DNA of 6,512 bases from Candidatus Omnitrophota bacterium. GTDB lineage: Bacteria > Omnitrophota > Gorgyraeia > Duberdicusellales > 4484-171. Below, piece after piece: positions 1 through 6,512 of the stretch (positions within the stretch are counted from its first letter, which is position 1; every line of letters begins with the position of its first letter). The translations under genes were made by a program, and so were the position numbers. The stretch is from the NCBI GenBank assembly GCA_023818995.1, contig JAMWDA010000091.1, positions 1 to 6,512 on the forward strand, given 5' to 3'. The notes beneath the pieces are model-generated. The model was not told the DNA's origin. It searched no databases and saw nothing but the letters and a program-made list of their open reading frames with translations.

Positions 1-746
1 TCTCATTCATTATATTCTGGTCTCTTTTTATTATTGGTATGCCTTATTTGGATAACGTTATCGGTGGAGTTATGGATAATTCTCCTGCACAAAAAATAGG
101 GTTAAAAGAAGGTGATAGAGTTTTAGAAGTAAATGGGAGAAAAGTAAATACTTGGGCAGATATTCAAGGATTTATTCGTAAATCAAAGGAGGATATAGAC
201 CTAATTATTTTAAGGGAAGATGAAAGATTGAATTTTAAAGTTAAACCAGAGTATAAAGAAATAAAAGATATCTTTGGTAGAAAGAAAAGTTTGCCCATAA
301 TTGGTATAAAGAGTTCTATGGAGATAAAAGAGGTAAAGGAGAATTTTTTTGTAGCTTTCGTAAAAGCTTTTAATAGAACAGTAGAGCTAACCCTATTTAT
401 TTTTCAAGGTTTATACTATACCATCGTAGGGGTTATCCCGTTTAAAGAATCTTTAGCAGGACCAATAACTATATTTAAGTTAACATCTTCTACAGCTAAA
501 GAGGGTATAGTAGCACTTTTACATTTAGTAGGGGTGATAGGGATAAGCTTATCTATAGTTAATCTTTTTCCTATACCGGTATTGGATGGAGGGTATCTAC
601 CTTTGTTATTCTTAGAGAGAGTTCGTAAGAAACCATTGAGTGAAAAAGTAGAGTATATTTTGATACGTTTGGGTATGGGATTAATAGGAGTATTGGTAAT
701 CTTAGCATTTTATAGTGATATCTTAAGGATAATTTCCTCTAAATAA
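1..746 (+). CDS. rseP: RseP-type site-2 zinc metalloprotease, C-terminal part (5' truncated by window)
   Basis: This is a membrane-embedded M50-family protease that cuts transmembrane substrates, classically anti-sigma factors or signal-peptide remnants. The reading frame is open to the window edge (first full codon at 3), so the real start and the N-terminal HExxH zinc motif lie upstream. What is visible begins with the end of a hydrophobic segment (IIFWSLFIIG) and runs directly into a PDZ domain of about 75 residues (VIGGVMDNSPAQKIGL, then KEGDRV and EVNGRKV). A periplasmic-side linker and two more membrane segments follow. The catalytic-site motif NLFPIPVLDGG is present, with its Asp codon at 585-587, after an AGPI variant of the usual GGPI. 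Only one PDZ domain is seen, unlike the two of E. coli RseP. It ends in TAA 4 bases before ispG. The family call is firm; its physiological substrate cannot be read from the window. Confidence 0.93.
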   Translation, partial: SFIIFWSLFIIGMPYLDNVIGGVMDNSPAQKIGLKEGDRVLEVNGRKVNTWADIQGFIRKSKEDIDLIILREDERLNFKVKPEYKEIKDIFGRKKSLPIIGIKSSMEIKEVKENFFVAFVKAFNRTVELTLFIFQGLYYTIVGVIPFKESLAGPITIFKLTSSTAKEGIVALLHLVGVIGISLSIVNLFPIPVLDGGYLPLLFLERVRKKPLSEKVEYILIRLGMGLIGVLVILAFYSDILRIISSK

Positions 747-750
747 CTTT

Positions 751-1818
751 ATGGGTAAGATAAGAGAAGTAAAAATTGGTAGTTTATGTGTGGGTAAAAA
801 CAATCCTGTGCGGATTAAAGGGATGCTTAAGAGTTCTACATCTGATACGGATAAACTAATTGAGGAGGCTAAAAGATTAAAAGAGGAAGGAGCAGAAGCA
901 ATAAGGGTAGCGGTAAAGGAAAAGAAGGATATTTCCCTTGCTAAAATATTGAAGAGAGAGGTTATTTTACCTATCGTTGCTGATGTCCATTTTGATTATC
1001 GTTTAGCACTTTCCTCTGTATGTGCTGGTTTTGATGGTGTAAGATTAAATCCTTTGAATATTACGAAGATTAGTGAAGTTACTCAAATAGTAAAGGAAGC
1101 AAAAATTAATAATATTTCTCTAAGAATCGGTATAAATTCAGGGGGATTCAAGAAGGATTTTTCTTCACCTAAGAAGTTAGCAGATAGTATGATTAAGGTA
1201 GTTAAGGACTACATTAAGCTCTTTGAAAAACAAGGATTTTTTGATACAATAGTTTCTTTCAAAGCAGCAGATGCTAAGGCAACGATTTTAGCTAACGAGA
1301 ATTTTAGAAGAGAGTTTGATTATCCTCTTCATTTGGGAGTTACTGCTAGTGGACCATTTTTAGAGGGTATAATTAAATCTTCTTTAGGAATAGGTATACT
1401 TCTTTATAGGGGTATTGGAGAAATTGTTAGGGTATCTCTTACCGGTCCATCTTTCTGGGAGATAAGGGTAGCTAAGTTTATATTACAATTTTTAGGGATA
1501 AGGAGTTTTTCTTGCGAAGTTATTTCCTGTCCTACTTGTTCACGTTGTGAAGTTGATTTAGTAAAGATAGTTGATAAAGTAAGGGAAGAAATTGATAGTT
1601 TGTATTTAGGCGATATAATTAAACGAGTAGCGGTGATGGGTTGTGTGGTTAACGGTCCGGGAGAAGCTTACCAGGCGGATATAGGGTTAGCTTTTGGTAA
1701 AAAGAAAGGAGCAATATTTAGAAAGGATAAGATTTTAGGGTGGACTAATCAGGATAGAGCAGTTAGGGATTTGATTAAGTTTATTAGAGAGATAGAAAAT
1801 AATAAAGAAAAAAAGTAA
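751..1818 (+). CDS. ispG: 4-hydroxy-3-methylbut-2-enyl-diphosphate synthase (IspG/GcpE), divergent
   Basis: IspG is the cytosolic [4Fe-4S] enzyme that reductively opens MEcPP to HMBPP in the MEP isoprenoid pathway. The protein is 355 residues, the normal size for the two-domain bacterial form. The TIM-barrel part (about 1-250) shows IRVAV (51-55), VADVHFDYR (76-84), RLNP (98-101), LRIGIN (124-129), FKAAD (170-174) and YPLHLGVT (191-198). The Fe-S domain shows CPTC (C260, C263), then GCVVNGPGEA with C298 and E305, matching the three Cys and one Glu cluster ligands of the family. Odd points: the usual QSM.NT motif reads KGM.KS (23-28), NPGN reads NPLN (100-103), and the Glu of LGVTEAG is Ala199. 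The ATG start follows the rseP stop by 4 bases, and no Shine-Dalgarno lies at normal spacing. IspG identity is strong; full catalytic competence is less certain. Confidence 0.92.
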   Translation: MGKIREVKIGSLCVGKNNPVRIKGMLKSSTSDTDKLIEEAKRLKEEGAEAIRVAVKEKKDISLAKILKREVILPIVADVHFDYRLALSSVCAGFDGVRLNPLNITKISEVTQIVKEAKINNISLRIGINSGGFKKDFSSPKKLADSMIKVVKDYIKLFEKQGFFDTIVSFKAADAKATILANENFRREFDYPLHLGVTASGPFLEGIIKSSLGIGILLYRGIGEIVRVSLTGPSFWEIRVAKFILQFLGIRSFSCEVISCPTCSRCEVDLVKIVDKVREEIDSLYLGDIIKRVAVMGCVVNGPGEAYQADIGLAFGKKKGAIFRKDKILGWTNQDRAVRDLIKFIREIENNKEKK

Positions 1819-1822
1819 AAAT

Positions 1823-3067
1823 ATGCTATTTTCCAAAAGTTTTCTGCCAACGTTAAGAGAAGAACCCAAAGGGGCAGAATGTGTAAGTCATCGTTTAAGT
1901 CTTAAAGGGTCTTTGTTATTTATGGTTTCCTCAGGTATATACGCTTATCTGCCATTTGGATTTAGAGTTTTACGCAGAATAGAGAATATCATAAGAGAGA
2001 GGATGAACGAAACAGGGGCTCAGGAAATACTAATGTCTGCTTTACAACCTTTGGAGATATGGAAAAAGACAGGTAGAGATAAGGATTTAGAGGAAGTAAT
2101 GATTACTTTTAAAGATAGACGTGGTAGACAGTTATGCTTAGGCCCCACCCATGAGGAAGAGGTTACAGAGATAGTTAAGCGTTACGTATCCTCTTATAAA
2201 CAGTTACCGTTTACTTTATATCAGATTCAAACAAAATTCCGCGATGAGGCAAGACCGAGATACGGTTTAGTTAGAAGTTGTGAATTTATTATGAAAGATG
2301 CCTATAGTTTTGATATAGATGAGAGAGGGTTAAATGTTAGTTACGAAGTTATGTTTAATGCTTATAAGAAGATATTTAAAGATTGTGGGTTGAAATTTGT
2401 TACTATAGAAGCAGATCCCGGGGCGATGGGAGGGAATATTTCCCATGAGTTTATGGTTCCCGCAGATATAGGTGAGGATGCTTTGTATTTCTGCAAGAAT
2501 TGCAATTTATATTTTAAGAAGGAAGGAAAGTGTGAGGAGTGTGGTAGAGAGTTAAAAGAAGAAAAGATGATAGAAGTAGGACACGTATTTAAATTGGGCA
2601 CAAAATACTCAAAAGCACAAGAAGCATATTTTCTGGATAAAGATGGGTTGAGAAAACCTATAGTTATGGGTTGTTACGGAATAGGCGTGAGTCGTATAAT
2701 TTCTGCTATAATTGAGCAGAATCACGATAAGAAAGGGATTATTTGGCCAACAAGTGTTAGCGGGTTTGACGCTACCCTTTTAGTTTTAGAAAGGGATGAT
2801 GAGTTACTTTTTAAAGAAGCCTTTTTGATATACGAACTTCTTATAAATAGAGGATTTGATATTCTTTTTGATGACCGCTCGGAACCTGCAGGAGTAAAGT
2901 TTAACGATGCCTATCTTATTGGTAATCCCTATATTATCATTGTAGGTAAGAAATACAAGGAGAGCAGTAAAATTGAATTAGAAGTTCGCAGGAGTGGCGA
3001 GAAGTTAAATTTGAATAAAGATGAGTTAATTAAATTTCTAAATGATAATCTTAGAGCCAATGGATGA
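1823..3067 (+). CDS. proS: Prolyl-tRNA synthetase lacking the INS editing domain
   Basis: ProRS is a class IIa synthetase that charges tRNA-Pro with proline. At 414 residues it is about 150 shorter than the common bacterial enzyme (about 570). The catalytic core is clear: the motif 1 region GAQEILM (65-71), LGPTHEE (106-112), motif 2 FRDEARPRYGL (139-149) with MKDAYSF (157-163), and motif 3 GCYGIGVSR (283-291). It ends in an anticodon-binding domain with DDRSEPAGVKF (350-360) and a VGKK segment. Full-length enzymes carry the roughly 180-residue INS domain, which removes alanine from Ala-tRNA-Pro, between motifs 2 and 3. Here that place holds only C224-x2-C227-x9-C237-x2-C240, then IEVGHVFKLGTKYS as in normal ProRS. 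Position 72 is Ser where the class II motif 1 Pro is expected, and 153 is Cys where Arg is usual. It starts 4 bases after ispG without a visible Shine-Dalgarno and overlaps rimP. Confidence 0.94.
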   Translation: MLFSKSFLPTLREEPKGAECVSHRLSLKGSLLFMVSSGIYAYLPFGFRVLRRIENIIRERMNETGAQEILMSALQPLEIWKKTGRDKDLEEVMITFKDRRGRQLCLGPTHEEEVTEIVKRYVSSYKQLPFTLYQIQTKFRDEARPRYGLVRSCEFIMKDAYSFDIDERGLNVSYEVMFNAYKKIFKDCGLKFVTIEADPGAMGGNISHEFMVPADIGEDALYFCKNCNLYFKKEGKCEECGRELKEEKMIEVGHVFKLGTKYSKAQEAYFLDKDGLRKPIVMGCYGIGVSRIISAIIEQNHDKKGIIWPTSVSGFDATLLVLERDDELLFKEAFLIYELLINRGFDILFDDRSEPAGVKFNDAYLIGNPYIIIVGKKYKESSKIELEVRRSGEKLNLNKDELIKFLNDNLRANG

Positions 3068-3521
3068 AGAATTAATAGGTTACATAAGGAGTAAATTTGA
3101 GGAGATATTGAAGATGAAAGGGATAGATTTAGTTGATTTTAAAGTTTTTCCTCAAGGTAGAAGATCGACGATAAGGAGTATCGTTGATTATCCTTATGGA
3201 GGGATAACTGTTGATGAATGTTCTTCTCTTAATCAAATACTCTTTTCTCTTGTAGAAAAGGAGAAAGTTTTAGGTGATGATTTTGTGGTTGAGGTTAATT
3301 CTCCCGGATTAGATAGACCATTAGTTACGGCAAAAGATTTCTTACGTGCCAAAGGAAAAATAATCTGTCTATGGTTTAAAGAGGTAATTAAGGGTAAAGA
3401 TTATAGAGAGTTAGTGTTGGTAGATGTTAAGGATGATGGTTTATTTTTAGGAGATGAAGAAGGATTTTTCTTTGTTCCTTTTGAGAAAATTAAAATGGCA
3501 AAACAAAAGGTGGTTTTATGA
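3060..3521 (+). CDS. rimP: Ribosome maturation factor RimP
   Basis: RimP is a cytosolic factor needed for maturation of the 30S ribosomal subunit. The product is about 153 residues, the normal size. The N-terminal alpha/beta domain contains GIDLVDFKV (21-29), the VDYPYGGIT segment (42-50) and the family signature VEVNSPGLDRPL (77-88). A small C-terminal SH3-like domain follows (about 93-153). I chose ATG 3060 because the protein then begins MDEELIGYIRSKFEEIL, which matches the usual RimP N-terminus. An in-frame ATG at 3042 would add six residues (MIILEP) and deepen the proS overlap to 26 bases. With 3060 the overlap is 8 bases. No strong Shine-Dalgarno marks either start, so coupling to proS translation is likely. 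The TGA stop overlaps the nusA ATG. Confidence 0.9.
   Translation: MDEELIGYIRSKFEEILKMKGIDLVDFKVFPQGRRSTIRSIVDYPYGGITVDECSSLNQILFSLVEKEKVLGDDFVVEVNSPGLDRPLVTAKDFLRAKGKIICLWFKEVIKGKDYRELVLVDVKDDGLFLGDEEGFFFVPFEKIKMAKQKVVL
3506..3513 (+). promoter_or_regulatory. Shine-Dalgarno of nusA
   Basis: AAAGGTGG inside the end of rimP lies 4 bases before the nusA ATG at 3518. It is a one-mismatch version of the AAGGAGG consensus and supports that start within the ATGA overlap. Confidence 0.7.
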
Positions 3522-4669
3522 ATAAAGAGTTTTTAAGTGTATTGGAACAGTTGGAGAGAGAGAAAGGTATAGATAAGAGTTTACTCTTTGATGCAGTTAA
3601 GCAAGCACTAACTATATCGGCTAAGAAAATTGCTAAATTAACTAACCCTAATGCTGAGATTAAGGTGGATATCGATTACGAGAAAGGTGATATACATGTG
3701 TACATTGGTGAAGAAGAAGTAGTTTCACAAGAGTTTGGAAGAATAGCGGCACAGACTGCTCGCCAGGTGATTATTCAGAGGATTAGAGAAGCAGAGAAGG
3801 AGAATATTTATAACGAGTTTAAAGGTAAGGAAGGAGATATAATTAGTGGTGTAGTTTACCGTATTGAAAAACAAGGGGTGATTTTAGACCTCGTGGGTAA
3901 AGTGGAGGGAATTATACCTAACAATTTACTTTCTCCCTTAGATAGATTAAAGATGGGAGAGAGAGTTAGAAGCTTAGTATACGAAGTGAGAAAAGGTAAA
4001 GGAGCACAGATTGTGCTTTCTCGTAAGCACGAAGGGTTAGTTAAGAAGTTATTTGAGTTGGAGGTGCCTGAGATATACGAAGGAATTGTAGAGATAAAAA
4101 GTATTGCCCGAGAAGCAGGCGAGAGAACAAAAATAGCAGTTTTTTCCAAAGATGATAAAGTTGATTGTGTAGGTGCTTGCGTAGGAATAAGAGGGGCAAG
4201 AGTAAAGAATATTATAGAAGAGTTGAGGGGAGAAAAGATAGATATAGTTAGATGGTCAGAAGATATAAGGGAATTCATTAAAGCAAGTTTATCTCCGGCA
4301 GTGATAAGTAAAATTGAACTGGATAGAGAAAATAAACGCGCAAAGGTTATGGTTTCTAATGACCAGTTATCCTTGGCTATCGGTAGAAAAGGGCAGAATG
4401 TTAGGTTAGCTTCTAAGCTCGTGGGTTGGGAGATAGATGTTCGCTCTAAAGAGATTTTAGAGGAGGAGATAAAGAATATTGCTCAAATTAAAAGCGTGGG
4501 TAAGAAATTAGCTTCTATCCTTGTTGATGCTGGTTACAGAGATATCTCTTCACTTGCTCACGCACAAGAAAGTGAATTGGCTAAGTTAAAAGGGATAGGT
4601 GATAAGAAAGCTATTAAGATTATAGAGGAAGCAAAAAAGATGTTGGAGAGTAGTAATGAGAATACATGA
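3518..4669 (+). CDS. nusA: Transcription termination/antitermination factor NusA, shortened N-terminal domain
   Basis: NusA binds RNA polymerase and nascent RNA and modulates pausing, termination and antitermination. The 383 residues run: N-terminal RNAP-binding domain (about 1-100, with LEREKGI near the start and FGRIAAQTARQVIIQRIREAE at 73-93), S1 domain (about 104-170), KH1 (about 190-265, VGACVGIRGARV at 218-229), KH2 (about 266-315, LAIGRKGQNVRLASKL at 286-301), and a helix-hairpin-helix tail (about 322-375, SVGKK and KGIGDKKA). Compared with typical bacterial NusA, roughly 35 residues are missing from the N-terminal domain: the ISLEEA...GDVVEIEVTP stretch that normally precedes FGRIAAQT is absent, and EEEVVSQ joins directly to EFGRIAAQT. 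Also unusual is VDCVGAC, where VDPVGAC is common. The start overlaps the rimP stop as ATGA and the end overlaps infB by 14 bases. Confidence 0.95.
   Translation: MNKEFLSVLEQLEREKGIDKSLLFDAVKQALTISAKKIAKLTNPNAEIKVDIDYEKGDIHVYIGEEEVVSQEFGRIAAQTARQVIIQRIREAEKENIYNEFKGKEGDIISGVVYRIEKQGVILDLVGKVEGIIPNNLLSPLDRLKMGERVRSLVYEVRKGKGAQIVLSRKHEGLVKKLFELEVPEIYEGIVEIKSIAREAGERTKIAVFSKDDKVDCVGACVGIRGARVKNIIEELRGEKIDIVRWSEDIREFIKASLSPAVISKIELDRENKRAKVMVSNDQLSLAIGRKGQNVRLASKLVGWEIDVRSKEILEEEIKNIAQIKSVGKKLASILVDAGYRDISSLAHAQESELAKLKGIGDKKAIKIIEEAKKMLESSNENT
4645..4648 (+). promoter_or_regulatory. Shine-Dalgarno of infB
   Basis: GGAG within the 3' end of nusA, followed by AGAGTAGTA, lies 7 bases before the infB ATG at 4656. 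The spacing is near ideal and decides this start, which gives the expected IF2_N N-terminus. Confidence 0.65.
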
Positions 4670-6512
4670 GTTAGCAAAAAGTTTAAATATTGATTCTAAA
4701 GAGCTTATTGAGAAATTAAAAGCTCTTAATTTCCCCGTTAAAAGTCATATGTCCACAGTTGACGAAGAGACTGCCGAGATTATTCGTCACGAGATAGAGG
4801 ATTTAAAGAAAAAAGAGATAGAGAGTAATGTTGTAGAGGTAGAATTTCCTATATCGGTTAAAGATTTAGCAGTAAAATTGAATCAGAAGTCATCGGATAT
4901 TTTAAAGTTTCTTCTTCAGCAGGGTAAATTCTATACAATTAATCAAAATATTGATGAAGATTTAGCAAGACAAATTGCTTATCACTATAAGGTTAATCTA
5001 AAAAGGAAGCCTTCTTACGAAGAGGAAATATTTAGTTTAAAGATAGATGAAAAAGAAAAAGAGAAACGTGCACCAGTAGTTACTCTTATGGGGCATATAG
5101 ACCACGGCAAAACATCTATTTTAGACTATATTAGAAAGAGTAAGATAGCTGAACAGGAGACAGGGGGGATAACTCAACATATAGGAGCGTATCGTGTAGT
5201 CTTGCCTAAAGGGAGTATAACTTTTCTGGATACGCCCGGCCATGAAACTTTTACAGCAATGCGGGCAAGAGGAGCAGATATTACCGATATAGTTGTTTTG
5301 GTAGTAGCTGCCGATGAGGGGATAAAACCACAAACTGTAGAAGCTATCGACCATGCCAGACAGGCTAAAGTTCCTATTATCGTAGCGATAAATAAAATAG
5401 ACAAGGAGAACGCTAATATAGATTTGGTTAAACAGCAACTATCTAAGTACGGTCTTGTTCCTGAAGATTGGGGAGGTAATACGATAACCGTAGGAGTTTC
5501 TGCTAAAACTGGTAAAGGTATGGATGATTTGTTGGATATGATTCTTCTTCAAGCAGAACTAATGGATTTAAAAGCCTCTTATAAAGCATCCTTGATAGGT
5601 GTGGTAATAGAAGCGAAGTTATCCAAAGGAAGAGGTCCTTTAGCTACCGTTTTAGTTCAACAGGGCGTCCTTAAAAAAGGAGATATGTGCGTTTGTGGAT
5701 TGTGGTGGGGTAAGATAAGAGCTTTATACGACGATAGAGGCAGGTTGATAGAGGAGGCTTTACCTTCTTATCCTGTAGAGGTAATAGGGTTAAATGGAGT
5801 TCCTAATCCTGCGGATAAAATTTTTGTTGTTCCCGATGAGAAGATAGCTCGCCAAATAGTGGAGAAGAAGAAAGAAGAGGAGAGGTTAAAAGAGCGGAAA
5901 GCTCCTGTGCATTTAAAATTAGAAGATTTATATAAGAGGAAACAAGAAGGACAGAAACAGTTAAGGATAGTTTTAAAAGCTGATGTGGGAGGAAGTTTAG
6001 AAGCTATAGAGGAAGCTTTAAAGAAATTATCTACTTCCGAGGTAGAAGTTCAGTTTATTCATTTAGGGGTAGGAGCAATAAGTTTTTCCGATGTTCTATT
6101 AGCAGAGGTAAGTGATGCGGTTATCGTTGGTTTTAGAGTAGAGACCGATGGTCAAGCTAAAGAATCCGCTAAATCTAAAGGTATTGAGATAAGAGTATAC
6201 CATATAATTTACGAGCTAATAGATGATATAAAGGGTGCTATGGAGGGTTTATTAGCACCACAAATAAGAAAAGTTTTCTTAGGTAGAGCGAAAGTGAAGA
6301 AAGTATTTAAACTATCTAAAGATATAGTAGTCGCTGGGTGTGTAGTGGAGAAAGGTAAGATTTTAAGAACAGGTTCTATCCAATTGATAAGAGATAACCA
6401 ACAGATATTTGAAGGTAAAATTACCTCATTAAAGAGATTCAAAGATGATGTTCGGGAAGTCAATGAGGGTTTAGAATGTGGCATAAGCATAGGTTACTCC
6501 GATATTAAGGAG
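4656..6512 (+). CDS. infB: Translation initiation factor IF-2, compact form (3' truncated by window)
   Basis: IF-2 is the GTPase that delivers initiator fMet-tRNA to the 30S subunit and promotes subunit joining. The frame stays open from ATG 4656 to the window end (619 codons); the protein ends at ..YSDIKE, and by family comparison only some 10-20 residues are missing. The N-terminus holds two IF2_N modules (about 1-50, [12 protein letters not shown]; about 66-112, [11 protein letters not shown] and [11 protein letters not shown]). The G domain follows: G1 GHIDHGKT (146-153), switch T173 in [11 protein letters not shown]3 DTPGHE with His196 (192-197), G4 NKID (246-249), G5 SAKTG (282-286). 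Then come domain II, domain III ([11 protein letters not shown] from 441; LGVGAI) and the fMet-tRNA-binding C-terminal domain ([23 protein letters not shown]). The variable spacer before the G domain is very short, so the whole protein is about 630-640 residues against about 890 in E. coli. It overlaps nusA by 14 bases. Confidence 0.95.
   Translation, partial: MRIHELAKSLNIDSKELIEKLKALNFPVKSHMSTVDEETAEIIRHEIEDLKKKEIESNVVEVEFPISVKDLAVKLNQKSSDILKFLLQQGKFYTINQNIDEDLARQIAYHYKVNLKRKPSYEEEIFSLKIDEKEKEKRAPVVTLMGHIDHGKTSILDYIRKSKIAEQETGGITQHIGAYRVVLPKGSITFLDTPGHETFTAMRARGADITDIVVLVVAADEGIKPQTVEAIDHARQAKVPIIVAINKIDKENANIDLVKQQLSKYGLVPEDWGGNTITVGVSAKTGKGMDDLLDMILLQAELMDLKASYKASLIGVVIEAKLSKGRGPLATVLVQQGVLKKGDMCVCGLWWGKIRALYDDRGRLIEEALPSYPVEVIGLNGVPNPADKIFVVPDEKIARQIVEKKKEEERLKERKAPVHLKLEDLYKRKQEGQKQLRIVLKADVGGSLEAIEEALKKLSTSEVEVQFIHLGVGAISFSDVLLAEVSDAVIVGFRVETDGQAKESAKSKGIEIRVYHIIYELIDDIKGAMEGLLAPQIRKVFLGRAKVKKVFKLSKDIVVAGCVVEKGKILRTGSIQLIRDNQQIFEGKITSLKRFKDDVREVNEGLECGISIGYSDIKE

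Noticed and set aside
39..746. ATG at 39 as the start of a complete 235-residue protein
   Set aside because: The frame is open upstream to the window edge and encodes a hydrophobic segment typical of RseP just before the PDZ domain, so this Met is internal.
717..760. Possible promoter or terminator between rseP and ispG
   Set aside because: The gap is 4 bases and there is no hairpin with a T-run or a paired -35/-10; AT-rich coding sequence alone gives chance TATAAT-like matches.
2362..2601. Short reverse-strand open frame opposite proS
   Set aside because: It is antisense to the ProRS core and cysteine joint, without any protein-like signature.
3042..3059. ATG 3042 as the rimP start
   Set aside because: It adds a six-residue extension not typical of RimP, gives a 26-base overlap with proS and has no better ribosome-binding site; it remains possible.
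3856..4278. Reverse-strand open frame of 140 residues opposite nusA
   Set aside because: It is antisense to strongly conserved S1 and KH coding sequence, is low-complexity rich in Ser/Pro/Leu, and resembles no family; a shadow of the real gene.
5121..5438. Two overlapping reverse-strand open frames opposite the IF-2 G domain
   Set aside because: They lie over the G2-G4 motifs of infB in antisense frames and have no recognisable domain or ribosome-binding context.
5864..5905. Purine-rich run of GAG/AAG codons resembling a simple repeat
   Set aside because: It encodes a Lys/Glu-rich helix linking IF-2 domains II and III, in frame; no true tandem unit is present.
6209..6490. Reverse-strand open frame opposite the infB C-terminus
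   Set aside because: It is the antisense of the conserved C-terminal IF-2 domain and shows no family features.

Overview
The window holds six genes, all on the + strand, packed end to end with no gap longer than 4 bases: rseP (5' end cut off by the window), ispG, proS, rimP, nusA and infB (3' end cut off). This is a bacterial core housekeeping cluster. It joins a membrane protease and a late MEP-pathway enzyme to a tRNA synthetase and the conserved rimP-nusA-infB block for ribosome maturation, transcription elongation and translation initiation. I see no RNA gene, mobile element, CRISPR array, terminator or convincing promoter.

The DNA is AT-rich, with codon use leaning to AGA for Arg, ATA for Ile and TTA for Leu in every gene, so nothing looks recently transferred. 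The order rseP-ispG-proS ahead of rimP-nusA-infB recalls some Gram-negative-type and candidate-phylum genomes. It differs from Firmicutes, where polC usually sits between ispG/proS and rimP, and ylxR plus an L7Ae-like gene sit between nusA and infB. A candidate phylum such as Omnitrophota is one possible source, but this is only a guess from gene order and protein divergence.

Layout: 1-746 is the second half of the site-2 protease RseP (transmembrane segment, one PDZ domain, C-terminal LDG catalytic motif). 751-1818 is IspG with its Fe-S ligands intact but several otherwise conserved active-site motifs changed. 1823-3067 is a short prolyl-tRNA synthetase that has lost its editing (INS) domain. 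3060-3521 is RimP. 3518-4669 is NusA with a shortened N-terminal domain. 4656-6512 is a compact IF-2 with two small IF2_N modules and a full G domain.

The genes were probably transcribed together. The last three junctions (proS/rimP, rimP/nusA, nusA/infB) overlap, which suggests translational coupling. The most interesting signals are within the proteins. The ProRS editing domain appears cleanly excised, leaving a four-cysteine zinc-ribbon-like joint. IspG lacks the usual QSM motif and the Glu of LGVTEAG. NusA lacks roughly 35 residues of its RNA-polymerase-binding domain. Together with the short IF-2 this fits a lineage that trims its informational proteins. I found no evidence of an entirely new system.
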